From positions 1 to 26,264 of the forward strand of contig CALGGE010000015.1 of NCBI GenBank assembly GCA_937916125.1: a DNA stretch of 26,264 nucleotides, in the 5' to 3' direction. The notes below the pieces were generated by a model that was not told the origin of the DNA, ran no database searches, and saw nothing but the letters and a program-made list of their open reading frames with translations. Positions 6,708 to 13,962 of the stretch are shown here, one piece after another. Source of the DNA: an uncultured Elusimicrobia bacterium. Lineage in GTDB: Bacteria > Elusimicrobiota > Endomicrobiia > Endomicrobiales > Endomicrobiaceae. The translations under genes and the position numbers were made by a program. Position 1 is the stretch's first letter. Each line of letters starts with the position of its first letter.

Positions 6708-8222
6708 TTATATCAATGTCTTTTTACATTCCATTATAGCGTCTTTCAACTGTTTCAATGTCCCGTCGTCAAGTTTTTTATTTTCACCGAGCTTTTCAAC
6801 TATCTCTTTATGATTCATTTTAACATATTCTACAATTTTCTGTTCTATCGACATAATATCTTCAACTTTAACATCATCCAAACAACCGGACGTTGCAGAA
6901 TATATTGCTATAATTTCCGATGCTTCATCGAAAGGTTTGTACTGAGGCTGTTTTAAAATTTCGGTTAAAACTTTACCTCTGTTGATTTTCTTAAGTGTAT
7001 CTTCGTCGAGATCGCTGCCGAACTGCGCAAAACTCTGCAATTCTCTGAACTGAGAAAGTTCCAAACGAACAGGACCTGCCAACTGTTTCATAGGCTTGGT
7101 CTGTGCGGCACCGCCGACTCTGGATACGGACAAACCTACGTTAAGAGCAGGACGAACACCGGCATTGAACAAATCTCCTTCAAGATATATCTGTCCGTCG
7201 GTAATTGAAATAACATTCGTCGGAATATATGCGGAAACATCGTTTCCCTGAGTTTCAATTACGGGAAGTGCCGTCAATGTTCCTCCGCCGTTTTTGTCGG
7301 AAAGTCTGACCGCTCTTTCAAGAAGTCTTGAATGCAAATAAAAAATATCGCCGGGGTAAGCTTCTCTTCCTGCAGGTTTCTTTAGCAACAAAGATATCTG
7401 CCTGTATGCCCAAGCGTGTTTTGTTAAATCGTCATAAACTACAAGAACATCTTCGCCTTTTTCCATAAAATATTCACCGATTGCACATGCCGCAAACGGA
7501 GCAATATACTGAAGAGAGGCAGGATCCGATGCCGTTGCGGAAACTACGATAGTGTAGTCCATTGCACCTGCTTCTTTAAGCTTGGCAACTATCGATGCGA
7601 CATTGGAACGTTTTTGCCCTATTGCACAATAAATACATATAACTCTTTTCAAGCCCAAATCGAGTTTTTTCTGATTAATTATGGTATCAATTGCGATGGC
7701 AGTTTTTCCCGTTCCTCTGTCACCGATAATCAGCTCTCTCTGTCCTCTTCCTATAGGTATCATGGCATCAATGGCTTTAATACCCGTTTTCACAGGTCTG
7801 TCAACGGGACTTCTCTCGATAATACCTGCGGCGATTTTTTCAAGAGGATATAATTTACCGTCGTCAATTTTAAGTTCTTTTTCATCCAAAGGTTTGCATG
7901 TAGGATCTATAACTCTTCCTATCAACTTATCGGAAACATTTATACCCAAGATTTTTCCGGTTGTAGAAACTTTCATTCCTCTGGTAACTTCTTCTTCGGA
8001 TAAAAGCACTATATAGACTGCATCCTCGTCGAGGTTTAACACAAGACCTTTAGCTTTATTTTCAAATTCAACTTCTTCCCCGTAACCTACACCGGAAAGA
8101 CCGGTAGCTTTAACGATACCGTCACCAACCGTCTCGACGACACCGTAATTGGTAAGTTCCGGATTGATATTTACGGAGTAAAGCTTCTCCTCAATTTGTT
8201 TTATAAGTTCTTCTGTTTTCAT
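6708..8222 (-). CDS. atpA: ATP synthase F1 subunit alpha
   Basis: Alpha is the non-catalytic nucleotide-binding subunit of F1. The 504-aa protein has the normal order of domains. The P-loop at 167-174 reads GDRGTGKT, where most bacteria have GDRQTGKT, so a near-invariant Gln is Gly. The arginine-finger region is normal (GLSVSRVGGAAQ), as are YDDLTKHAWAYRQ and the GREAYPGDIFYLHSRLLERA segment. The start codon overlaps the atpH stop (ATGA). Identity is certain; the P-loop change is the only unusual point. Confidence 0.98.
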   Translation of the reverse strand: MKTEELIKQIEEKLYSVNINPELTNYGVVETVGDGIVKATGLSGVGYGEEVEFENKAKGLVLNLDEDAVYIVLLSEEEVTRGMKVSTTGKILGINVSDKLIGRVIDPTCKPLDEKELKIDDGKLYPLEKIAAGIIERSPVDRPVKTGIKAIDAMIPIGRGQRELIIGDRGTGKTAIAIDTIINQKKLDLGLKRVICIYCAIGQKRSNVASIVAKLKEAGAMDYTIVVSATASDPASLQYIAPFAACAIGEYFMEKGEDVLVVYDDLTKHAWAYRQISLLLKKPAGREAYPGDIFYLHSRLLERAVRLSDKNGGGTLTALPVIETQGNDVSAYIPTNVISITDGQIYLEGDLFNAGVRPALNVGLSVSRVGGAAQTKPMKQLAGPVRLELSQFRELQSFAQFGSDLDEDTLKKINRGKVLTEILKQPQYKPFDEASEIIAIYSATSGCLDDVKVEDIMSIEQKIVEYVKMNHKEIVEKLGENKKLDDGTLKQLKDAIMECKKTLI

Positions 8223-8575
8223 AAACTTTCTCTTATACCTTTCATAATTTTTACTATCATATTTGTTACCGTGTAATCCAAAATATAATCACCGAATTCT
8301 ATTCTTATTCCTGCTCCGATTTCTTTATCGTCTCTTAAATAAATAAGATTTTTATTCGGAAACATTTTTGATATTTTTTCTTTAACGGTGTCGGACGGTG
8401 TTCCGGCATAACGAACGACGACATTTTTATCCTTAAATGCCGCATTAAAATAACCGACGAACAATTTCATATCGTTTTTAGAAAAATTGTTCAATATCCA
8501 GTTATAACTTTTTTCCGAGATTTCCCCGTCTTCCAATATTGATAATGCTAATTGTTTAATTTGTTGCTTTTCCAT
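8219..8575 (-). CDS. atpH: ATP synthase F1 subunit delta, short form
   Basis: Delta links the peripheral stalk to the top of F1. At 118 aa this protein is much shorter than the usual ~175-180 aa. The C-terminal part resembles the conserved delta C-terminal domain: strand VVVRYAG, then EIGAGIRIEFGDYILDYTV, comparable to the usual IGG-x-RIGDKVIDGSV. Only about 45 residues precede it, where a six-helix bundle of roughly 105 residues that binds alpha normally sits. The gene overlaps the end of atpF by 20 nt and atpA by 4 nt. I see no frameshift that would restore a longer N-terminus, since upstream sequence codes for subunit b. Position makes the call firm despite weak sequence similarity. Confidence 0.85.
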   Translation of the reverse strand: MEKQQIKQLALSILEDGEISEKSYNWILNNFSKNDMKLFVGYFNAAFKDKNVVVRYAGTPSDTVKEKISKMFPNKNLIYLRDDKEIGAGIRIEFGDYILDYTVTNMIVKIMKGIRESL

Positions 8576-9089
8576 ATCCGCCGGCTTCTATTTTTTCTAC
8601 AGCTCTTGCCAAGACTGCATTTTTATCCTGCTCGCTGAAAAGTTCCGAAAGAATTTTCGAAACGATATTTTTTGACAAATCTACCGACATAAGCCCGACT
8701 TTTTTTGATGCGGCTTCCTGTTCGGCTTCTGCGTTTTTCTTGGCAGCTTCGATTATTTCTTTTGCCTGTTTTTTGGCGTCGTCAGTTGCACTCTGCCTGA
8801 TGCTAATAACAGACTTTTTGGTAAGTTCTATCATTTTATCGGCATCTTTTCTGGCATTTTTTAAAATTTCAAACTTCTGAACATCCGCAACTTTCAAAGC
8901 CTCTTTGGCATCTTCGGCATCTTTCAAACCCTGCTTTATCTTAAGTTGTCTTTCCTGTAAAGTTTGAGCAATCGGTTTGTATAAAAACTTTTTCAAAATA
9001 TAAAGCAGTATAGCAAAGTTTACTATCTGTGCTATAAAAAGTTTGGTTTCAAGTCCGAATAAATTTAAAATATTTGTTAATATTTCCAT
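8556..9089 (-). CDS. atpF: ATP synthase F0 subunit b
   Basis: Subunit b forms the peripheral stalk. The 177-aa protein has one N-terminal membrane segment (about residues 15-35), a KKFLYKPI motif, and a long Lys/Glu/Ala-rich coiled coil. There is one b gene, so the stalk is probably a homodimer. It starts 6 bp after the atpE stop with no clear Shine-Dalgarno sequence, suggesting coupling to atpE, and overlaps atpH by 20 nt. Confidence 0.96.
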   Translation of the reverse strand: MEILTNILNLFGLETKLFIAQIVNFAILLYILKKFLYKPIAQTLQERQLKIKQGLKDAEDAKEALKVADVQKFEILKNARKDADKMIELTKKSVISIRQSATDDAKKQAKEIIEAAKKNAEAEQEAASKKVGLMSVDLSKNIVSKILSELFSEQDKNAVLARAVEKIEAGGYGKATN

Positions 9090-9095
9090 TGTTTA

Positions 9096-9299
9096 TCACA
9101 TAAATGCGAAAATTAAACAGTAAATAGCGATAGATTCCGCAAATGCCATAGCTATAAGCATATTTACCATTATTTTTCCCGATGCTTCGGGATTTCTTCC
9201 GATTGCCTCTACTGCTTTTGCACCAATTAACCCGATACCGAGTCCCGGTCCTAAAGCTCCGATTGCGATGATGATTCCACCGGTTAATGTAATTGACAT
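9096..9299 (-). CDS. atpE: ATP synthase F0 subunit c
   Basis: Subunit c forms the ion-carrying rotor ring. At 67 aa it is short, with two membrane helices joined by the polar Arg35-Asn36-Pro37 loop. The glycine-rich first helix (GPGLGIGLIG) and the ion-binding Glu55 in AFAESIAIY are clear. Ser56 follows Glu55 as in sodium-binding c subunits, but the helix-1 Gln of those enzymes is Ile22 here, so proton use is somewhat more likely. A strong GGGAGG Shine-Dalgarno sequence precedes the start, fitting the high copy number of c. The 111 bp upstream contain an AATGTAY repeat array inside the operon. Confidence 0.97.
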   Translation of the reverse strand: MSITLTGGIIIAIGALGPGLGIGLIGAKAVEAIGRNPEASGKIMVNMLIAMAFAESIAIYCLIFAFM

Positions 9300-9327
9300 A
9301 ATTTTTATTTCCTCCCCTGAGAACTAC

Positions 9328-9376
9328 AATGTACAATATATAATGTATAATGTATAATGTACAATGTATAATGTAT
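9328..9376. repeat. Seven-unit AATGTAY array inside the atp operon
   Basis: Seven consecutive 7-bp units of AATGTAT/AATGTAC (the second unit degenerate) lie between the atpB stop and the atpE ribosome binding site. The same unit occurs at 10251-10285 and 1351-1385, and in inverted form at 1-15. Two of these arrays follow the same AACTAC hexamer. Confidence 0.9.
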
Positions 9377-9410
9377 AATAAAATAATTTATAAAAATTTG
9401 CACAAAATTT

Positions 9411-10130
9411 TTAGTGTTTTTCAATCATTATGCTCATAAATGCCATTGTAAGCATGGCAAACACTATCGCCTGAATAACTGCAACCATAAGTTCCAAGCA
9501 CATAAACGGCAAAGGCAATCCGAATGCAAACATCGACGAAACCGTTCCCATAACCGTTTCGCCCGCAAATAAATTACCGAAAAGCCTGCAAGACAAAGAT
9601 ATAACTTTTGTAAACTCGCCTATAAATTCCAAAAGACCTACGAACATAAAAATAGGGAACATTTTAAAAGATATAAATCTGCCTATATAGCCTTTTATAC
9701 CGGTATGTTTTATGGAATAAAAATGACACATAAATATTGAAATTACGGCAAATGCCAAAGTAACGTTTAAATCGCTGGTAGCGGTTCTGAATAACGGAAC
9801 GCCTTCCTCGCCGGAACCGACGGGGAAGAACCTTATGGATTCAAAACCGGGAAACTGTCCGAGAAGATTGGATATCACTATAAATAAGAAAAATGTGGTA
9901 ACCCAAGGATAAATAATTTCCACTTTACCCGAAACTTCTTTTGTGGCATCATAAAAATATTCATATACCATTTCCAGGAAGTTTTGTAAACCTTTGGGAT
10001 TCAATGCAAAACTTGCCCTGAATGCAAAGACAAGTGCAATAATTATCGCATCGACGACTAACGTAGTTACTAAAGTATTTGTTACGGGGAAACTGCCTAT
10101 ATTAAATAATACGCTTGGTGCTAATGTCAT
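9411..10130 (-). CDS. atpB: ATP synthase F0 subunit a
   Basis: Subunit a carries the ion half-channels and faces the c-ring. The 239-aa protein has about five hydrophobic segments. The essential arginine is Arg182 in SLSCRLFGNLFAGE, and the last helix (MVAVIQAIVFAMLTMAFM) carries the usual Gln. A GGAG Shine-Dalgarno sequence precedes the ATG. It is the first protein gene of the operon, without atpI, and starts 36 bp after the 3' end of tRNA-Ala on the same strand, so both may share a transcript. Confidence 0.97.
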   Translation of the reverse strand: MTLAPSVLFNIGSFPVTNTLVTTLVVDAIIIALVFAFRASFALNPKGLQNFLEMVYEYFYDATKEVSGKVEIIYPWVTTFFLFIVISNLLGQFPGFESIRFFPVGSGEEGVPLFRTATSDLNVTLAFAVISIFMCHFYSIKHTGIKGYIGRFISFKMFPIFMFVGLLEFIGEFTKVISLSCRLFGNLFAGETVMGTVSSMFAFGLPLPFMCLELMVAVIQAIVFAMLTMAFMSIMIEKH

Positions 10131-10166
10131 AAAAAATACTCCGTATATATTAAAGAGTTAAACATT

Positions 10167-10242
10167 TGGTGGAGCTAGGGGGAGTTGCACCCCCGGCCTC
10201 TTGTATGCGATGCAAGCGCTCTGCTAACTGAGCTATAGCCCC
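10167..10242 (-). tRNA. tRNA-Ala (anticodon CGC), structurally unusual
   Basis: A 76-nt cloverleaf with encoded CCA. The acceptor stem has seven pairs including G3:U70, the main alanine identity element. The D stem (GCTC/GAGC) and the five-pair G:C T stem are perfect, and the anticodon loop is ATCGCAT, giving CGC. Three departures from the norm: the D loop AGTTAGCA has A at position 18 instead of G, the T loop TGCAACT has G at position 55 instead of U (so the usual G18:U55 contact is lost), and pair 31:39 is a C.A mismatch. A CGC anticodon reads only GCG, which should be rare in such AT-rich DNA. It may be functional, or on the way to becoming a pseudogene. Confidence 0.85.
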
Positions 10243-10250
10243 AAAACTAC

Positions 10251-10405
10251 AATGTATAATGTATAATGTACAATGTACAATGAACGGCAACAACTACAAC
10301 AGTTGAACAGTTGAAAAGTTTAACGGCAACTACCAACTGCAACGACTACGACGAGATCTTTCGACTTCGCTTACGCTCCGCTCAAGATGACAGGCAGAAC
10401 GGCAA
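10251..10405. repeat. Intergenic repeat mosaic, site 4
   Basis: The gap between tRNA-Ala and the purF stop (225 bp) holds, in order: four AATGTAY units plus a degenerate fifth (10251-10285), AACGGCAAC linkers, three 8-bp AANAGTTG units (10298-10321), and a CGAGATCTTTCGAC...CTCAAGATGAC element (10352-10391) followed by an AACGGC linker. The remainder up to 10467 shows no clear terminator for purF. Confidence 0.85.
10253..10280 (-). promoter_or_regulatory. Possible promoter formed by the repeat array
   Basis: On the minus strand the array gives TTGTAC (10275-10280) and TATACA (10253-10258) with a 16-nt spacer, placing transcription start a few bases before tRNA-Ala. Any AATGTAY array will create such motifs at multiples of 7 bp, so the match may be fortuitous. 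Confidence 0.3.
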
Positions 10406-10467
10406 TTTAAAAAGCCAACTATTTATCAGAAATCACAGCAATTTTTCCTGATACTCACATTCATAGA

Positions 10468-11892
10468 TTATACATTTTTGTTACAATTTTTGCAATCTTT
10501 TCCGTTCCAACAATATGTGCAAAGATTTTCTTCAGGAAGACCTATTGCTTCAACCATATCTTCCAACGTTTGAAATTTCAAAGAAGTAATATTCAAATAC
10601 TTTCTTATCCATTCTATCATTTTTTTATATTTTTCGGTTGTAGGATCAAGATATTCGGAAACATCTTCTATATCATGCCCTTCAATCTCCCTTATTGCTC
10701 TTCTTGTTATCAACTCGCTGTTTGTTCTGGTGGAATTACAATATGAACACGGGAACATCAACGGCGGACACGCGGGACGAACATGAATTTCTTTCGCACC
10801 GCAATTCCATAATTTCTCAACGGTAAAATTCTTTAATTGTGTTCCTCTTACGATGGAATCTTCCAAAAGAACAAGACTGTTCCCCTCAACAACCTCTTTA
10901 ATTGCTATCAATTTCATCCTTGCGGTCAAATCTCTTAAATGCTGAGAGGGAGGAGCATAACTTCTTCCGTAAGTCGGAGTATATTTTACAAGAGGTCTTC
11001 TAAACGGAATACCGGATTCCATTGCATATCCGACGGCATGTGCCAGACCTGAATCGGGAACGCCTGCGACGAGATCGGCTTTCAAGCCTTTATCTCTTTT
11101 TGCAAGAAGACGACCGCTTCTTTCTCTGATAACTTCGGAGTTTAACCCCTCATAACTTGACGACGGAAAACCTGTATATATCCACAAAAACGTACAAATT
11201 TTCTTATTTTCAAAGCCCGGTTCCAATATTTTTAATTCCGTATCGGTAATTAAAAGAATTTCCCCCGACTTCATATCTCTGATGGCTTTATATCCCAAAT
11301 TTGCAAAACCGCAAGTTTCCGAAGCTATTGCAAAAGAATCCGAATTTTGCCCTATGACAAGAGGCGTTCTGCCGAAATAATCTCTTGCCGCATAAATGCC
11401 CTCTCTCGTTAATACAAGAAGAGAACATGAACCTTTAATTTTTGTAAATAAAGTTTTTATTCCGTCCTGTATCGTCTGAGCACCGGAAATAATCCTTGCG
11501 ACAAGCTCGGTCATATTGACGTGACTTTTGCTGAACTCGCTGAAAGAAATTCCCGCTTCCATCATTTCTTTTGCGAGTTCTTCCATGTTGGTAATTCTTC
11601 CCGACGTAACGATACAAAATTCGCCAAGTTTTGATTTCATATATATAGGCTGTTCTTCCAAATCGCTTATTACGCCTATACCGCTGTGCATCTCAATATT
11701 TTTAATACTTTCAAAAAATTTATCTCTGAAATTTGCATTGCTCATTCTGTGAATGAACCTTGCAAAATTTTGTCCCAAAACGGCAATACCTCCGTACTCC
11801 GACCCCATATGTGCCTGATAATCCGTCCCGTAAATTAAAGAGTCTATACAGCTGTTTTTATTTTTGGAAACTACTCCAAACAAACCGCTCAT
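10468..11892 (-). CDS. purF: PurF-like amidophosphoribosyltransferase lacking the glutaminase nucleophile
   Basis: PurF makes phosphoribosylamine from PRPP and the amide of glutamine, the first step of purine synthesis. I start at 11892, where AAGGAG sits 6 nt upstream, giving 474 aa. The phosphoribosyltransferase half is intact: the PRPP loop EDSIVRGT lies at 344-351 with a strong PurF context (IPFRRPLVK, EVVEGNSLVLLEDS). Four cysteines (233, 382, 458, 461) fall where Fe-S-type PurF proteins bind their cluster. The N-terminal glutaminase domain is recognisable but altered: it starts Met-Ser-Gly instead of Met-Cys-Gly, the HxRYST segment reads GIGVISD, and the N of the NGN motif is Ser. It should not hydrolyse glutamine and could use ammonia, or have another job. 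It is the last gene of the operon, 10 bp after radC. Confidence 0.85.
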   Translation of the reverse strand: MSGLFGVVSKNKNSCIDSLIYGTDYQAHMGSEYGGIAVLGQNFARFIHRMSNANFRDKFFESIKNIEMHSGIGVISDLEEQPIYMKSKLGEFCIVTSGRITNMEELAKEMMEAGISFSEFSKSHVNMTELVARIISGAQTIQDGIKTLFTKIKGSCSLLVLTREGIYAARDYFGRTPLVIGQNSDSFAIASETCGFANLGYKAIRDMKSGEILLITDTELKILEPGFENKKICTFLWIYTGFPSSSYEGLNSEVIRERSGRLLAKRDKGLKADLVAGVPDSGLAHAVGYAMESGIPFRRPLVKYTPTYGRSYAPPSQHLRDLTARMKLIAIKEVVEGNSLVLLEDSIVRGTQLKNFTVEKLWNCGAKEIHVRPACPPLMFPCSYCNSTRTNSELITRRAIREIEGHDIEDVSEYLDPTTEKYKKMIEWIRKYLNITSLKFQTLEDMVEAIGLPEENLCTYCWNGKDCKNCNKNV

Positions 11893-11902
11893 GGTTTTCT
11901 CC

Positions 11903-12604
11903 TTACAACAAACCGTTTTCTCTGAAGCTGTAAGAATCGGTTGCCGTAACAATAATATGATCCAACAAAACTATATCTATCAAATCCAACGCATTACTTA
12001 CAAGCTTAGTTGCAGCAACATCCTTCTCCGAAGGATTACATCCTCCGCCCGGATGATTGTGTGATATTATAACACTTCTTGAATTTAATATCAAGGCTTG
12101 ACGAGCTATCTCTCCGGGATAAATTGCCGAACGCCCTACAGTACCTTCCGATATTATCTTATGCCCGAGTATATCACCTGACGAATTCATAAAAACGGCA
12201 CACATTTTTTCTTTTTCCGACGTGCCTATAAGATTTCTTAAAAATTTTGCAACATCTTCCGGACAAGAAAAAAATTCTTTCTCTTTTATTTTCAATTCGG
12301 AATATTTTACGGAAAAGTTTTTTAGAAAATATAAGAAAACAACTGTATGCTCACCGGCACCTTTTATATTTTTAAGAGCTTTTTTTAATTCGGTATAACT
12401 TGAATTCAATATTTCTTTTAAACTTCCGAACTTTTCAATTAATCTTTTTGCAATGGGCTTTGTGTCTTTATAAGGCAACACAAAAAACAATGCAAATTCC
12501 AAAATTTCGTAATCGTGCCATCCGTCAAAATTCGTTTTTAAAAACTTTTCTTTTACTCTTTCTCTATGTCCGGCACTATATTTTTTTATTTCATTTTTTT
12601 CCAT
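11903..12604 (-). CDS. radC: RadC/JAB1-MPN domain protein
   Basis: RadC proteins were once linked to DNA repair; their biochemical role is still unclear. The 233-aa protein has an N-terminal helix-hairpin-helix-like region (about residues 40-90) and a C-terminal JAMM metalloprotease fold with EGTVGRSAIYPGEI and SHNHPGGxxNPSxKD. The metal ligands would be His182, His184 and Asp195. Length is normal. It overlaps the 3' end of nadE by 19 nt and precedes purF by 10 nt. Confidence 0.95.
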   Translation of the reverse strand: MEKNEIKKYSAGHRERVKEKFLKTNFDGWHDYEILEFALFFVLPYKDTKPIAKRLIEKFGSLKEILNSSYTELKKALKNIKGAGEHTVVFLYFLKNFSVKYSELKIKEKEFFSCPEDVAKFLRNLIGTSEKEKMCAVFMNSSGDILGHKIISEGTVGRSAIYPGEIARQALILNSRSVIISHNHPGGGCNPSEKDVAATKLVSNALDLIDIVLLDHIIVTATDSYSFRENGLL

Positions 12605-13962
12605 ATATATCCGTTAACGAGAGGGAACTTAACATCTCTTAAAAATGCACTCTTTGAAACTTTTGTCCCTATGGGAGATTGTCTTCTTTTATATTCGGAA
12701 GATTTTATCAATTTCCAAACTTTATCCAAAACCTTCGAAGAAACACCCGTATCGAGAATTTCATCGTATCTCATATTTTTATCGAGAATTTTTTCCAAAA
12801 CATCATCCAACACATCATATTCCGGAAGAGAATCGGAATCTTTCTGATTTTCTCTCAACTCTGCCGTCGGAGCTCTGTCAATTATAAAATTCGGAATAAT
12901 TTTCTTTATTTTATTTCTGTATTTTGCAAGAGCATATACATCTTTTTTCAGAAGATCGCTTATGGGAGCATATCCGCCCGAAGTATCTCCGTACAAAGTG
13001 CTGTAACCTACGGCATCTTCCGATTTGTTACCGGTACATAAAACAATGTACCCGAATTTATTTGAAAGAGCCATCAAAATATTACTTCTTATTCTTGCCT
13101 GTAAATTTTCTTCGGTCAAATCTTTTTGCTTGCCTTCAAATATAGGAGTGAATTCTTTTATATAAGCTTTGTATAGTTTTTCTATGGGAATTATTTTTGT
13201 TTCTATTTTTAAATTATTACATAATTCCCGTGCATATTTATTCGATTCTTCCGACGTATATTTCGACGGCATCAAAACGCCCAAAACATTTTTTGCACCG
13301 AGAGCATCAACGGCTATTGCTGCGGTTAAAGCGGAATCTATTCCGCCGCTGATACCTAATACGGCTTTTGTAAAACCGCATTTTCTCATATAATCTTTAA
13401 AACCGAAAACAAGCGTATTATACAGTTCTTCCTCTCTGCAAGGAGCTTCGTATTTTACGATATTTTTATCGGTATCAAGGACTATCAATTTTTCGTCAAA
13501 AGAACAATCAATCAACTTAAAATCTCCGGTTTTATCGACATACAAAGCCAAACCGTCAAAAACATATCCGTCGTGTCCGCCAAGCATATTCAAATAAACA
13601 AAATCTCTTTTGTTTTTAATCGCGGAGTGTTTTATTTTATTTTTTATTTCTTCAAATTTTCCCTCATAATACGGGGTATAATCCGAGACGACGGAAAGAT
13701 TCTTAATATCAACCTGTCTGAATCCGCAAACCATGCAGGACTTTTTAAATTCGCAAATATTTTTTTCAGCCAAATCAACCGCTTCGACAAAATCTTTATT
13801 CTTTTCCAAATGTCCGCAATAACCGCCGCGAATTGAAAATTTGGGAAAAACCGTTAAATCACATTTTTTTGAGTCCGCATTTTTTATATACCGTAATACT
13901 TTCTCCGTATTACCGGCAACATCACCTACAGTTTGATTAATCTTTGCAAATGCTATTTTCAT
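12586..13962 (-). CDS. nadE: NAD+ synthetase with a degenerate glutaminase domain
   Basis: NadE amidates nicotinic acid adenine dinucleotide to NAD+. The C-terminal synthetase domain is complete: SGGIDS pyrophosphate loop at 205-210, TGNKSEDAVGYSTLYGD, and APTAELRENQKDSDSLPEYD. The N-terminal nitrilase-like domain of glutamine-dependent NadE is present but reduced: its start (KIAFAKINQTVGD) and end (LGGHDGYVFDG) are recognisable, yet the catalytic Glu of the FPE motif is Lys41 (VFPKF). Only about 43 residues lie between residue 81 and YLNMLGG, where the family has roughly 130, so the segment bearing the catalytic Lys and Cys is missing. Total length is 458 aa against about 540-580 for the two-domain form. 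It should depend on ammonia. Coupled by ATGA to the release-factor-like gene. Confidence 0.93.
   Translation of the reverse strand: MKIAFAKINQTVGDVAGNTEKVLRYIKNADSKKCDLTVFPKFSIRGGYCGHLEKNKDFVEAVDLAEKNICEFKKSCMVCGFRQVDIKNLSVVSDYTPYYEGKFEEIKNKIKHSAIKNKRDFVYLNMLGGHDGYVFDGLALYVDKTGDFKLIDCSFDEKLIVLDTDKNIVKYEAPCREEELYNTLVFGFKDYMRKCGFTKAVLGISGGIDSALTAAIAVDALGAKNVLGVLMPSKYTSEESNKYARELCNNLKIETKIIPIEKLYKAYIKEFTPIFEGKQKDLTEENLQARIRSNILMALSNKFGYIVLCTGNKSEDAVGYSTLYGDTSGGYAPISDLLKKDVYALAKYRNKIKKIIPNFIIDRAPTAELRENQKDSDSLPEYDVLDDVLEKILDKNMRYDEILDTGVSSKVLDKVWKLIKSSEYKRRQSPIGTKVSKSAFLRDVKFPLVNGYIWKKMK

Noticed and set aside
8219..9089. Frameshift splitting delta from a missing N-terminus
   Set aside because: The sequence upstream of the delta start is fully accounted for by subunit b in another frame, leaving no room for a lost segment.
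9328..9376. Short tandem array as a CRISPR or iteron origin
   Set aside because: Units are 7 bp with no spacers, no cas genes or dnaA/rep gene is near, and the same array recurs in several intergenic places.
11893..11952. N-terminal extension of PurF containing two Cys, as a possible propeptide ending before the nucleophile
   Set aside because: Some PurF proteins have a cleaved propeptide, but here the residue at the junction is still Met-Ser-Gly, and AAGGAG sits directly before that Met. The upstream codons overlap the end of radC.
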